From: Pholis gunnellus
Lineage: Eukaryota > Chordata > Actinopteri > Perciformes > Pholidae
Length of the DNA stretch: 64,000 bases
Direction: 5' to 3'
Assembly (NCBI GenBank): GCA_910591455.2
Contig: OU342807.1
Location: 4,355,430 to 4,419,429, forward strand
The notes beneath the pieces were generated by a model, which ran no database searches, had not been told where the DNA came from, and worked only from the letters and a program-made list of their open reading frames with translations. Shown in pieces: positions 10,552-22,969 of this stretch (position 1 is the stretch's first letter; every line of letters begins with the position of its first letter). The position numbers were made by a program, and so were the translations under genes.

Positions 10552-13299
10552 TTTATTTCAGATTCTTATTGTCTTAGTTAAGTTTAGTTTTAAGAGTCTT
10601 AAAGGATAATTCCTTTGTTTTCTGTACAAGTAAAATTTTATTTTTGTAGTTTTTCATCATTTCTATCAGTGATAATAAGATTGTACTGAATACAACCAGT
10701 AAGATATAGACATACATATATACATATATACATTTGAATATACTGGAAAATCCATAGTATAACACAACAGCATCACACTTGTGACACTGCAAGTGTTTTC
10801 TACACATTTTTTTCTACAACACAAAGGTAAAGAGGAAAATGTTCTTATCAGGAATGATATTTAAATATCAGAATTTATCTTGTAAAGAAATGTCATATGC
10901 ATATATCGGAAAATAGCCATATTCTAATATATACAACTGCTGCCACGGTGGTATATGTGGGTATATATAATAATTCAAAATGTAGTTTTTTCTGCTGATG
11001 CTCCATCGGTGGTAGTTGAGTCAACGTAGAGGCAGTAGACACCAGAGTTACACCAGCGGAGTGGAAAAGTGACTCCGTCCTTATTGATATTCACCCAACA
11101 CTGAAGCCACACTCGATGAGCCATTTATGGACATAAAATGTCTCATTTAACCTGCGGCTCATTAAAAGTTCATGTGTTCCCTTCACAGCCCTGCAGGAAT
11201 GAGCTTTAAATATTCATGACACAATCACCTCCACGGAACCAGACTCCGTCCTTGTTTGGCTTCGGTTTTTTTCTCCTCTTCATCCTCTTCGTCCTCCTCG
11301 TCCTCCTCGTCCTCTTCGTCCTCCTCGTCCTCCTCGTCCTCCCCGTCTGCTTTCATTTCAGTCCTATCCGTCCGTCCGTCCGTCTGTCTGGGTCACAGCA
11401 GAGGACAGAGACTTGTGTTTGGAACCAGTATTGAAACTGTGAATGGCTGTGATAAACAACAACAAACAAACAAACAAAGAGCACACAGGTTGGTGATGGT
11501 CCATGTTTTAGTAACAGATTTGTGAGTTTGAAGGTTATTCACACACCCAAACACGTCGCAGGGGTCTCTAATATTTACTCTGAGACAACATTTTTAGTAC
11601 TACCACCAGTCCTTTGAATTAAAGGACCAAACACATCGTCCACGGCCTTCAAACTGACACAGATGCGTTTACTGATCCAACTCCACTATCAGCAGGACGT
11701 CATCATTTCTTTGTGTCTTTCCAGCGTTATGACTAACGTTTGGTTCGCTTTAGGCACAACAATAATTTGGTCAGGTGCTCAACAGTCTTTGAGTGTGAAA
11801 CAGCAATCTCTTGCTACTTATTCCTATTTATTCATTATTTATCTCAGCATGTTACTGTTTCAGTTATGATTTTATTGTTACCCTATTTATACTTTCAATG
11901 CATCTTCTATAGCAGACCTTAAACACACCAATAATATTCCTATTCAAGCATTACAGGGTTAAGGTGGTGTGTTTGTAATGATTGTCCTTTCCTGTGTTAT
12001 TTGTAACATATAGTCTCTGTCTATAATGTATTAAATAATGCCTGCAGACTGGATCCAGCAGCAGAGAGGCAGCTATGCATGCAGAGCTGAGGAGTGTGAG
12101 CTGTTCAGTCAGGATGCTCGTACGTATTATGCAGCAGGATGAAGACGCACATTCTGAATTTCTACAGTGAATAAAAGACACCAGGAGATATTGCGTTTGG
12201 GGGCAAAAACGATGTAATTCTACGTCATTTTAAACCATTATGATAACGCCCCAAAAGACAAAAAGACAAAACTTGATATCATTTCACATATCACACATTT
12301 AATATTAGCATATTTCTTTCTGTTTGGAAAAACTTAATGCATTTCCAACATATTGCATAAAACATTCAATGATTATCAATTTCCATTTATTGTATAAAGT
12401 GTTACCATATACAGTGTTTTTTCATATATTTCTTAATACCATTAGAGAAATAAGACAAAATATGAGAAGAGTCTGTAAAAAAAAAAATGTTTGTTGATTT
12501 TAACACCAGAAAAAATCTGTCATGAACAAAATAGAAGTTGCTCGCAAAAATAAATTGACAGACACTCATCTGCAGGGGGCGCTGTGGCTCCAGGCAGCAG
12601 GCTGCCGTCCCAGCATCCTCTCTGTCTGTCTGCGAATCTGAAGTCTCTGACATCACACATCAGCAGATCCTCTTCGGAAAAACGCTGTTTATGCTGAGAG
12701 GAAGTGACCTCTGGATCTCAATCAACAAGAGACAGGCTCTTCTCAGTTTTACATTTGCACGGCTCAGGTGTTAAACTGCAGCTCTCATAATTTCCTTAGC
12801 TTATCTTTATTTGAGAATAAACCGCTCTCCGTCTCTGCCAAATATTTGGTTTAGATATTTGGTGATGTAGTGACTGAGCTACTTGCAGGGCTATTTGGTG
12901 AACTAGAGGACAAGCTAACATTTGTCAGTCAAAGCTTCGGTCTATGTGTTTATTTCCCCCCTGGCATTATGTGTTTTCACTGTACACCATTTAGTTCAAT
13001 AAGAAGTTATTGAAAAAGACAAAAGCTCACTGGCTCAGCTTGTTTGGTAATCCCACATTTATCGAAAAGACATATTTGTGTCATTGACTCCTGTCTCTTA
13101 ACGGCTAACCGAGGAGAGGAGTTTAAATGAAAGTTAATGGTGCAACACAGCTGAACTTTGTCCATTTTGGACTTACCTCAAAGGTCAACGCTGTCGAGAA
13201 GGTTCGACTTTGATCAACAGTGCAAATTCACAAGTAAAAGTTCACTGAAAGGAAGAGTCAGAGATCGACATTAAAGTGATCCCAAAAGACTGCTGAGGG
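10551..13299. other. Intergenic sequence
   Basis: Apart from the minisatellite at 11270 this holds only AT-rich single-copy-looking sequence and short spurious frames. Nothing with coding character is visible. Confidence 0.5.
11270..11345. repeat. CCTCCTCGT/CTTCGTC minisatellite
   Basis: A 9-bp CTCCTCGTC-type unit with CTTCGTC variants repeats about eight times. It generates long spurious Ser-rich or Leu/Val-rich open frames on the plus strand. Confidence 0.8.
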
Positions 13300-13450
13300 G
13301 AACGTGAATGTACCAAAGTTTAGTCGAGATATTTCAGTCACAATCAACAAGGCGATCATCAGAGTGATTAGGGTTAATCCTCTGTGGACCATGAATGTCC
13401 ATTTAATGACAAACCGTCCAGTAGTTGTCGAGGTATTTCAGTCTGGACCA
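13300..13450 (-). repeat. Family A fragment (copy 2)
   Basis: GATCATCAGAGTGATTAGGG, CCTCTGTGGACCATGAATGTC and the GTAGTTGTCGAGGTATTTCAG phrase are the reverse-strand form of the CAACTATTGGATGGA...CCCCAGAGGATGAA family seen at 46550. Confidence 0.5.
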
Positions 13451-13984
13451 CCAGAGACAAACAAACAGCTTTCAAGGATCCCTATATGTTCAGGGGGTGC
13501 TGCATGTGCATACATGAATGTGTCCGCCTTAAACATACTACATTTGAATACACACACAGAATATTTAGCCTGGGCCGACAAAATTACCCAATGTTGCAAT
13601 GAGCCGAAACGGGGCGTAACGTATATTGCGTGCGTTCCCATGCATGGGTTTCATGAGCAGAAATAGACCGCATTATGCGAAATAAACATGCATGTTTACT
13701 GTTAGCATATTAGGTATTTCAGGGACCTACATATACAAGAAAACAAACAGTTATTGTTGGGCTTCAGTGGCCGAGTGTTGTTCAACAAGAGAAAGTTCCA
13801 GCACGTAAATCGCCTTAAAGACACATATGATCTTTTTCTTTACATTTCTGTTTGTGTACACATTCATTTAGCAAAATATAAAGTGTTTCAACTTTAACCC
13901 TTTCACAGTGTGTTTTCCCTTCATGAAAGTTAATTGTAAACATTTTTTGTAGCCTAAAAATATCTTGCTCAGCGTCTGCTTGTA

Positions 13985-14147
13985 CTTAGCTCCACCCTGT
14001 GGTCTCAAGAAAAACATAATGGCGACGGCCAAAAAACCAAGATGGTGACGGTCAAAATGCCAAACTGGAGGCTCACAAACCGCATTCACAAACACACGGG
14101 TGACGTCATGGTGACTTCGTCCACCTCCTATGTGCAGCCTATGATCA
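13985..14147 (-). repeat. MITE-like repeat fragment related to the GTAGACTGTA elements
   Basis: The minus strand reads GGTGGACGAAGTCACCATGACGTCACC..., then a stretch about a GCCTCCAGTTTGGCATTTTG and the phrase CGTCACCATCTTGG repeated in degenerate form. I recognise this as the interior of a common fish MITE. Its terminal repeats are not visible here. Confidence 0.45.
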
Positions 14148-14348
14148 GCTCCCACAATGTTAAACTGCTCCTTTAAGACTCTCTGAAAAGCTAAATCATC
14201 CGTGTATTTACAAGATTATTTCTGGATTCAGAGCACTTTGCAATCGAAGGAATGCATGCAGACGTATAATAACAATGTATTTTAATCTCTCTTATCCTCT
14301 CATGAGGTTGTGTGGGGAAATTCTCAGATGATGAAAGCCTTTGTCCTC

Positions 14349-14349
<1 letters not shown>

Positions 14350-14387
<38 letters not shown>

Positions 14388-14396
14388 CTCTCTCTC
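14350..14396. repeat. (CT)n microsatellite
   Basis: A CT-rich run of about 45 bp with one G interruption; a weaker CT-rich stretch follows at 14475-14504. Confidence 0.93.
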
Positions 14397-15219
14397 CGTT
14401 TCCTGTTTACATGGCTGAGAGCTGACTGCGCCCAGTGAGAGGGAAACTGTGATGATGCAATCTGACCTCCATGACTCTCTCTCTATTTCTCTCTCTCTCT
14501 CTTTGTGACATGCTCACTCGCTCATTCACTCTGTTTTTTTTCACACACCCCTCCTTCCTGTTTATGTTCTGAATTCAACAACAGCATCAAGAGATAGATA
14601 GAAGGAAACAGGGAGGCTCCATGTCTTCTGCTTCCCTCTTTTATTGTTGATGTCAGCTTTGTTATTTGACTCTGAGGTCTTGGCCTCTGACTCACAAAAG
14701 CGCACGCACACACACACACACACAGAAAGTGGAAGTGATGCTGTGCAGACGGATGTATTTAAGTCTTCTTCTGCTGCTGCTGGTCGTAAATCTCATGCGG
14801 TTCCTGAGGAATCTGGGAGCATCATCAGAAACCTCCATCATCCAGCACGTCTGCTGTAGAGAGGCCTCCTTATAAACTACATGTGTGATGTGTCATCACA
14901 TTTGTCATCATCACTTCTTGCTCTTTTATCACAGCTGCCTGAGAGGCACAACTGAGGACAGGAAATTCCCAATAAACACAAACCAGGCAGTCACACAAGC
15001 AGCGGTCCTGTTAGATGTGGTTCATTCTCTCTTGCTCTGTTGTTTGCTCTGTGTCTAACGGTGTTAGATGGAGGTGAAAGGTTAATGTTAGGCTATGATC
15101 GAACTACACCGCTGCGCTAAAGGCTGTAGTCTCATCGAGCCTCTTGTTGGCCTTTTCAAACCGCTTCTGTGGTAGTTCACGTTACAGTTGCTGTCTCCAG
15201 GACCACGTTTTGGCACGAG

Positions 15220-15247
15220 GACACACACACATACACACCTACACACA

Positions 15248-15327
<80 letters not shown>
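15220..15327. repeat. (AC)n microsatellite
   Basis: The array is impure from 15220 to 15249 and pure from 15250 to 15327. Confidence 0.97.
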
Positions 15328-15331
<4 letters not shown>

Positions 15332-15529
15332 ATAATCTCATGGTTCAGACACAATTTAAAGCTGATCTTTAACACAAACAGTTCCAAAGTTTCTTAATGT
15401 TTTATTGAAACATGTCTGTTTGAAACTCTCAAGGACCAGAGTTTGTATTGAGATAAGTCTCCTTATTTATTTATTGTAATCTATTACTTATTAGTCAGAT
15501 TTATTTCATCCGGATAAATTGGAGATTTA

Positions 15530-15720
15530 CGAGCACTCTCAAACACGTCACGCCAATCAGCCGCTGTGACGCGCGTTTGTTTTCCAAAAAAAAGCGAGGC
15601 GAAGACGAGAAGAGGCTTCATCTGAAAAAGACTCTCTCCATTTGATGTCTTTATCTGAGACGTCCCGCTGAGCTTTGAAGTTTCCCCTCCGACTGCAGCC
15701 ATGTTTGCTTTACAAAACGA
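15530..15720. promoter_or_regulatory. CpG-rich patch with CCAAT and CRE-like motifs
   Basis: CACGTCACGCCAATCAGCC and TGTGACGCGCG occur within 35 bp at about 15544-15575, followed by a CpG-containing CT-rich stretch. It resembles a promoter, but a common repeat cannot be excluded. The 72-residue minus-strand frame here has no recognisable domain. Confidence 0.3.
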
Positions 15721-16254
15721 GCCGGCTGAACCTCTTCACCCTGCAGCGACGGACCTCTTCTTCTTCTCCTCTTCCTCTCCATGTTTAGTCACGTTTTCTA
15801 CCCAAAGGAAGCGTCGTCTCGCATCGTGCAGCTCTCTCTGTCACACTGAGACCTATTTCTGATATTTAATCTGCCACGTTTTTATCAAAGAGGGCAGACG
15901 AAATGTTAAAACACATTACGATTCAACAGAACCACAAACTACAGACTCCGTAATGATCGTACAGAAGAATCAACACAAACTAGACATTAAAACCTGCATG
16001 AAGGAGGATTTATTGCTGTAGTGTAGACTTTAGCTCGGTATAATAAAGTCTGCTTCAGACTTTAATTCATTATGCATTTATTAATTGGTGGTGGTGACGG
16101 AAATGTACACAAAATCTACAGCTTTCAATATATTAATGTATCTAAACTGGCATTCTGTGTCTCTGCATTTGAAGAAAACAAAGGTCCAACACGGAATCAC
16201 TCAATTAAGAGTCTCAACGTATCTTAATACGTTTCTTATGATATCTTACGAAAA

Positions 16255-17295
16255 ACATATTCTTCGTGAGTTCTACGAATGTGCAGCAACACGTGTCAAT
16301 TTCCGCTCGTGACATACATGCAGTCCTTTAAAATAAACGTCCGTCTTCACAGGTAACAAGTTGGTTCGGTTTAGGCAACACATTCTGACCCCAATGTGCC
16401 AAATACCGCAAATGTTCCAGAGCTCCTAAGCTTCAGACTATGAAGCGCTACGTAGCTTTCGAGTGTCAGTTTGGGACGTGGCAGGGACTTCAAAAACTTC
16501 ACAGGAAGTTTAGATTTAGGCAACAGAACCACTTTGTTGGGTTTAGGAGAGGAGAGCCGGGTTGATGCTAACTTGAATGACTGTCGACTCACGTGACAAA
16601 ATCTTTAGAATGAGTCTTACGGTAGTTTGTGAAATTGTCACAATCTATTGGTTTCGTGCGCAGGGACACAATTTGTCCGTAATTTATTTGGTGTCGCTTG
16701 GCACGACTTCTTTTTCGTGACGACATTACGCTACATTACACATGGTTAGGTTTAAGAAAATGGTTGATCAGGATTGGCCTTAAAATAACTACGCACAGTT
16801 AGATTTAGGCAACAAAAGCCACAACAACACTTTGGGCCACGCGGTATCGAACAACGATCTCATGGTTGAAAACTGCGTAGTTTGTTGGACCCATCCATCT
16901 CCCCTCCCGTCCACCATTAGTAGTCTTTCTCCATATTTAATACCACGTCACTAGCTCTGGTTTAACTCTGGAAAAAAACTGTAGTTTGTGACCCTGAAAC
17001 CAATAAATAACATTTTGAGACTATTTCACGACCTGCCATGATACTGGGCTGGAACAACGGTCTCCTGACTGAAAGGCCTGTTTGTTTGACCCTTCCACCT
17101 GAAAGGTTTGGACTGTCTCGCATTTTATACTTTGTCAGTTGCTCAGAGCTGTAATAAGGACGCGGGTGTATTTACATTGGAGTGAGTTGCAAGCCCAGTG
17201 CGTTGGTTTAGGCAACAAAACAACTTGGTTCAGCTCAGGAAAAGATCCTAGTTTGGGTTAAAATATCCACGGAAGTTCTGTTACCTAAGTACGTG
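16255..17295 (+). repeat. GGTTTAGGCAACA-type degenerate repeat cluster
   Basis: GGTTTAGGCAACA-like words recur at about 16365, 16506, 16802 and 17207. They are interspersed with TTTGGGTT/GGTTTAGG words such as 16540 and 16745. The spacing is irregular, so this is a decayed tandem or nested repeat and not a clean satellite. A similar phrase (AACGACTTTGTTAGGTTTAG) recurs at 49086. Confidence 0.5.
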
Positions 17296-17315
17296 ACAAA
17301 TAAATCAGCGTTGAC

Positions 17316-17590
17316 TTCTGGGGCGCGTTCAGCCCCGACAAAACGTAGCAAAACGTTTATTTAAAACGGAAACGGTGGCGCGTTGAACGCCCCGTTGTGT
17401 GATGTAAGCACACTGAGTTTGTAACACGCCGGGTTTAAATACACAACGCTGCTGATTCGGCAACACCTCTGACACACCCACCACATGAGAAGAAAAAGTA
17501 GGTCAAAGCCCGCCCGTTTTGAGGAAACATGTCAATCGAGCTGGAAACTGTAGCAAAACGGCGCACGCTGTTTTCAGATTGAACATACCG
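17316..17590. repeat. GGGGCG..AACGTAGCAAAACG interspersed repeat
   Basis: The stretch GGCGCGTTCAGCCCCGACAA, a doubled AAAACG/GCAAAACG motif and GCGTTGAACGCCCCG forms an imperfect inverted repeat: GGGGCG(...)GTTCA at the start against TTGAACGCCCC at 17387-17396. It resembles a short fish DNA-transposon derivative. No TSD was confirmed. Confidence 0.35.
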
Positions 17591-18514
17591 GCAGCGGTCT
17601 CCTGTCCGACACAACTCGTAGGTTTATCTATGAACACTCATGAGAACAGAGTCTAGAAAGGGTCCTTTGGTGCTCAGCAGAAACTGCAGCAGTTGTGGGC
17701 CAATAGTATTCACTTTGACACGTTTCACCAATAAAGAAAATATATATATTTGCGACCCATTGCTTCAGCATCAATCATTCGTGAAACAGGAGTGTGAGTG
17801 TGAGATTTTGTGAAACGGGCCCTGCGTCAGCGGGGCAGAGCTTACTACAACCGTGGTCAACAGAACTTGTCCATCAATATATCCAGATGATGCAGATGTG
17901 ATTCATCATTTCTTTATTCATACATGTATGCATCTCCATCGACCAGATTACAAATGTGACTCCGTTTTGGTTTAATCAGACTGCATGCTGTCTGGGTCAG
18001 ACAGTGTTGAAATCACTGAGCCGCTGTGTCTCAAACAGAACAGCTGGACTTTCAGTCCGTCTCAAATGCTTCTCAGTTGCGTTCACAGTTTGGACTCGTG
18101 AAATGCAAAAAAGGGTGACCACAGTTCAAACAGGAGCCGAGGAGGGAAAACACTCCGGTGGCACACGAGGAAGGCAGAATGTCACGAGACAAGAGGGTCA
18201 GAAGGAAACTGAGGGCTACAAATGCTGAGGGTGATAATTGGCAAATGGGAAACAGGTGAGACAGACAGGTGAGCGATCAGGCAGGTGATCCCCTGAACTC
18301 CCCTGAGGACGACCGGAGGACAGACAACGAGCTGATGTTCAGATGTCAGCAGAGTTTAAACTGCAGCATGTGGTCAACAGCTCTCACTGGTGCAGTTTGT
18401 TATGATCTGTTTGTGGAAAGAAACTCACCCGCTGGTCCTTGAATGCATCGTTCCAACAGTTTCTGATGTTTGATCCTCTGTAGCTGATGTAACCACACAC
18501 AGACCTCCTCCACC

Positions 18515-18665
18515 CCGCTGAACCTCCTCCTCCTCCACCCTGTTGCTGCTAAACCTCCTCCACCCTGTTGCTGCTAAACCTCCTCCACCCTGCTCCTCGA
18601 TCTCCTCCACCCTGCCGGATCTCCTCCTCAACCAGGCTGGACCTCCTCCTCCACTCTGCTGCTGG
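18515..18665. repeat. CTCC-rich minisatellite
   Basis: A unit of about 25 bp (CTCCTCCACCCTGTTGCTGC followed by TAAAC) occurs twice nearly perfectly, then decays through about five further CTCCTCCACCCTG variants. Confidence 0.75.
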
Positions 18666-19282
18666 ACCTGCCCCTCTGTTTGTCCCCACAGTTTGACGTG
18701 TTGTTAGGTGGGCCCTCAGACTTCAGTTTGATTTATCAGGAGCGATGATTAACCACAGCTTTTTATTATTTTGTTATTGGACTGGAAGGACAAACTCACA
18801 GGAACATCTGAAGGAACAAATCCTGTCTTCATTATAATGCTCTGTTGCTGTTTTATTTTATTGTTTTGTTTTGTGTTGCATCATAATGCTCAGATGTAAC
18901 TGCTCTATTTCCAAAGTAATAAAAATCAGGTTAAAATGCACGATGGAGTACTACAGTATATTCAAAAGAATATTCAAAATATGTATTTTTTATTTATACA
19001 GTATTTAATATCCAAACAATATACAGAATACACATATATAAGACACATATATATATATATATATACACATATAAATATACTAAACTACTACAGACACTAA
19101 TAAAAAATACACAATAGACAAGTGTGGACATTTGTTTGATGAAAGACGAAACATGATTTTCATAAAATAAGTGAAAGTTACTCCAGGACTCTAATCTCAG
19201 AACAATAGAAAACGCCTCTCACACACGGAGGCCACACGCATCCTCGTTAACATGGCAACACGCTGCCCCGTGTCAAATCTGG

Positions 19283-19295
19283 GTTGCCAGGTAAC
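19283..19295. promoter_or_regulatory. RFX X-box-like motif
   Basis: GTTGCC-A-GGTAAC fits the RFX consensus GTNRCC(0-3)RGYAAC exactly. A half-site (ATGGCAAC) lies 25 bp upstream at 19252-19259. No gene start is visible nearby. Confidence 0.35.
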
Positions 19296-19704
19296 AGACG
19301 GGATGAGAGCGTGGGTGCGTGAAGGTCGCCTGATGAGAGGAGGAGGAGGAGGAGGAGGAGGAAGAGCCATGAGGCTGCAGGAGGAAGAGGGGAAAGAGGT
19401 GACATGACAGCTGGAGAAACTATTTCAGTCAGAATAATTATGATGAAAATATTTTTCTTAATGTCAACAAATTCAATGAAAAGACCCAAATTTCACAACA
19501 TGTGTGTTTCACAGTACTGTCTGACTTCCTGTCTGACTCTCAGCTACAAGCCCATTGGTTCCTACTGAAGACGTAAATCTTTAAAAACACAAATATATAC
19601 TTTCATTTATTTTTCTCACAGCGTTTTTTTAATCAAACAAACAGGAGGAAATTGTGCATTTGTTGGGGACTATTTTCAGCGGCGGATTAATCCACATTTG
19701 GGGC

Positions 19705-20182
19705 TCTATTGCATTCATTCCCAAAGACTGGCTCAGAGCCTCCAGGTGGGTCGCAGGAGATTTTTTATTTAGGCCACCAAATAAATCTGCTAAATTTCTT
19801 CCATAGTTGTTTATTTCTGCAGGATCCGAAATGAAAAGCTACGGTGTTCATTCTGTTTGTTTTACTGATAAAATAAAAGAAAGAAAACTGCCCGTTAACT
19901 CGGCTTAACTGTACGTGTTTGGTTTAACATGCGTGTATGTTTTCAATAACACATTCATAAAGCGAAGGTGTGATTTATCAAACATATACATCTCTTCTAA
20001 ATGTCTCGTTTACCTTTTCAAGATAACATGACGTGATGTGAAAATGGCAGAAAAAAATGGTCAGGAAGAATCATTTGCTCTTCTCACAATTTAGGGACGA
20101 GGCCTGTGGTGAATCAGATCGAGAAAGTTAGTCACTTTTAAAAAGTGGGTCACCAGAAAAAGAGTTTGTGAAACACTGCTCC
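19705..20182. mobile_element. hAT-like nonautonomous element
   Basis: The left side has CATTCCCAAAGACTGGCTCAG and GGTGGGTCGCAGGAGATTTT. The right side has AAAAGTGGGTCACCAGAAAA and GTTTGTGAAACACTGCTCC. These are decayed forms of the CAGTGTTTCCCAAACTGGGG / CCCCAGTTTGTGAAACACTG termini of hAT elements. The interior lacks a transposase. Confidence 0.5.
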
Positions 20183-20317
20183 AGTGACAAAACATGTCAT
20201 GAAAGCTTAACTATTGACATTTTCATTATTTAGAAATGAAGAAACTGGCTGAAAACCATCGAAATACTGTTAAATTATTTTATATGTATTTAGTTAAAAA
20301 AACCCGTTTTACCACAC

Positions 20318-20592
20318 GGCTGTGTGTCACGATATGACGGTATTGACGATAGCGGTGATATTTAAAAAAAATTAAAGATTGATATCATGTTAATGAGACA
20401 CTTTTCAGACTCACTCCACCTCCCTACGCTCACATTTTTGTGTAATTAATTTGCCAAAACAGCCAAAACACACAATCATAAAGATAAAGTCAATCAATAC
20501 TTCCTTTTTTTTATAGCGATAATATCGTTACAATCATTTCCTTTGAGCCAAAATACTCGTGGTGGTGAAAATCTGATATCGTGACAGCACTA
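20318..20592. repeat. ACGATAT-rich interspersed repeat
   Basis: CACGATATGACGGTATTGACGATAGCGG at the left and GATAATATCGTTACAATC...CTGATATCGTGACAGCAC at the right form imperfect inverted ends about 275 bp apart. The family resembles the fish repeats that contain GGGCTGGACGATATG; a related piece lies at 45014. Confidence 0.4.
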
Positions 20593-20982
20593 ATGTGGAG
20601 TAAGGATGCTGGAATGTCAGCTGGTTGGTTGCGGCCTATAGGACACATTTAGCTCCGTTTTCACGAGTAGATTGATCGCAGCTTGAAAGGGAAACTTTAA
20701 GAACCAGGCGTTGGTGAAACTGAGCCCTGAGAGGAATCCAGGTTCTGCCGGTTTGATGGGTTTCACAGTGAGAAACCAGTTCAGTGTGACGGAAACTCCG
20801 CAGGTCATTCGAGCCGAGCACACCTGATTAGTTTCAGTGTCCCGCTGCGTTCACATCACGTCAGACATAACACACATAACATCCTGCTCCCTGGCAACAT
20901 TGCTGAGAGTGTGAAGCGGTAATTACATGCAGGAGGAGCGATCCTCTTGAAGTGTCACGTAGATGAAGAGCTAAATAAAGAA

Positions 20983-21204
20983 CGGAGGTGGAAGAAGTAT
21001 TCAGATCCTATAATTCAGTAAAAGATACCACGATCTCCACTTGAAGTAACTGTCCTGCAATCAAAACCACGATTAAGTAAATGTATGGAAGTATTATGCA
21101 GTAAAATGTTTTACTATTATATCTGATGTTTCTGGATTATAGTATAAAGTATAAAGGTGCATTAAATAAAGTACCTTGAATTTCTTTGTTACATTCCACC
21201 ACTG
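20983..21204 (+). repeat. TACTTNAGTA repeat family C (copy 2)
   Basis: The copy starts GAGGTGGAAGAAGTATTCAG and ends ACATTCCACCACTG. The ends are therefore partly complementary (GGTGGAA against TTCCACC), which suggests short terminal inverted repeats and an essentially full-length 220-bp element. Confidence 0.65.
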
Positions 21205-21787
21205 TTAAAGATTGTTCTTTCAGAAAGATCTACATGAAAAGCTACTTAAACCGGCCACAGTTTGTTTCTGTTCGAGCTTGAACGTATGAAGACGTCAACC
21301 GGTGCAAACATTCCCCTTTGGGTTAAACTGCTTTGACCTGCAGCCTCCGGCTGACACAACGAGCAGCGACTCACAAGATTTCATAAGACTGTAACGCCTA
21401 CGACCAGGCTTCTCTGACAGACGACACCCACGGTGATCTCACCGTTTACACACTGCGACATGTGGGACGGACAGTTTGGGCCTTTGTGTCGGGGAGAAGC
21501 CGCTGAGTCACCGCTGCTTCGGCCATGTTTCACCGATGTTGGCAAACAAAAAGCAGAACCTGCTCAGGCTGATGTCACAACACTAGAACACTTCCTGTCT
21601 GCAGCTTTTCACATACAGGCATGTACGGTAAGGCACTGAGGTCATGAGTCACATGTCCGCGCTGCAGCTCTGCTGTTAAACTCACCTGTCGAACCAAACC
21701 ACACCTGTCTGTCCTTTTCCTCCATCTACCCCTTTCACTGGTTCACAAAACGTAAGGCTCCTCTATTAGCATTCAGGTGTGAGCATG

Positions 21788-21788
<1 letters not shown>

Positions 21789-21856
<68 letters not shown>
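21789..21856. repeat. (CA)34 microsatellite, left arm of an inverted pair
   Basis: The array is a pure 68-bp CA run. A TG array begins 131 bp downstream at 21988. Confidence 0.98.
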
Positions 21857-21858
<2 letters not shown>

Positions 21859-21986
21859 ACACTCTGGTCATTGTGCTGCTCGCTCGGCGGCTTTAAGAAG
21901 ACAGTGATCTGATTCCAGGCACGTCGGCAGATGAATGGCTGGCCTTGTTGGAGAGAGCTGCAGGAGAGGGATAATGGAGTTATTTG

Positions 21987-21987
<1 letters not shown>

Positions 21988-22062
<75 letters not shown>

Positions 22063-22073
22063 ATGTGTGTGTG
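21988..22073. repeat. (TG)n microsatellite, right arm of an inverted pair
   Basis: The array is pure TG from 21988 to 22060, then interrupted by ACA and continues as TGTGTGTGTG to 22073. Confidence 0.97.
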
Positions 22074-22224
22074 GATATGAAAGTTGTAGGATAAAATAGT
22101 AAAATGTGCTTTGGCCTTTTTTTACGAGTGACGACTCAGGAGGGAGGATGTGGAAGCTGCATGTCCTCTCTCTTCCCAAACATGGACTGCTGGTACACCA
22201 AGGACGAGTGTGACTTGCATGTAA

Positions 22225-22620
22225 TTACAAGTTTGAGTGTGTGTTTATTGCGAGTATATGCCTCTGTGTGAGATATCGGTTGGGGAATTTCGAGAGGGTT
22301 ATTGCACCAAAAAAAACAAAATCCGAGAGCAGAGGAGAAATCCGAGAGCAGACGTTTTACAAGCGAACAGAAGCCTGAGTGTGAGCAGAAGGGCCGAAGC
22401 TGAAGCGCAAGAAATCCGTGCACGCGAAAACATATCCTGAGTGCGAGCACACAGTTCGAGCAGAAGCAGAGCAAATACAAGTGCAAGCAGGGCTTTTTGA
22501 GTGCGAGGGCAGGGGTTTCTGAGGGAAAGAATTTTAAAAATCTGAGCGTGAAATCAACAGGTCGTGCTCTCAAATTGAAAGACCATGCACGCTCTCGTAT
22601 GAAGATACGATAAAGCTGCA
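22225..22620. repeat. Degenerate GAGNGCGAGCAGAAG minisatellite-like repeat
   Basis: Words such as CCGAGAGCAGA, GTGTGAGCAGAAG, GTGCGAGCACA, TTCGAGCAGAAG and GTGCAAGCAGG recur at 10-25 bp spacing. The 161-residue minus-strand open frame across it follows from the lack of stops in this sequence. It may be the terminal part of an old DNA transposon. Confidence 0.5.
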
Positions 22621-22969
22621 TTCTGTTCTGTCTTTATTCTGCTTTAGTGTGCTACAGTAGAACCGTCAGCAGTCACTGCTCCCTCGGCGTCATCATCGTG
22701 AGGACGTGTATTACTTTGTCTTATGTCACTGAAGCCCCTCAGGACGGCCTGTTCTCACCAGTCCTCATCCGTTAACAGCTGGTTACTGGGGGCAACAGCT
22801 GCGAGCGTCATCCTCTCTGGCCTGAATCATCTCTGTGTGACGTTTGATTTGTATTCTACATGTTATGGGTTCGTGTACGGGACCGTTAAAGGGAACTGTT
22901 TGTTCGACAAACACAGAGAATCAGCAGCAGCTCTTCGGCACTTTGTTAGCCTCTTTTAGCTCCTGTATG

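Noticed and set aside
10228..10609. Poly-His/Thr and poly-Cys/Val frames over CA arrays here and at about 15 kb, 22 kb, 23.4 kb, 24 kb, 37.2 kb and 38.7 kb
   Set aside because: They are direct translations of (CA)n/(TG)n microsatellites.
11216..11525. Ser-rich and Leu/Val-rich frames
   Set aside because: They are translations of the CTCCTCGTC minisatellite.
22136..22621. 161-codon minus-strand frame
   Set aside because: It follows the degenerate GAGCGCGAGC repeat. The Cys/Leu/Phe-rich translation is what that repeat gives when read antisense.
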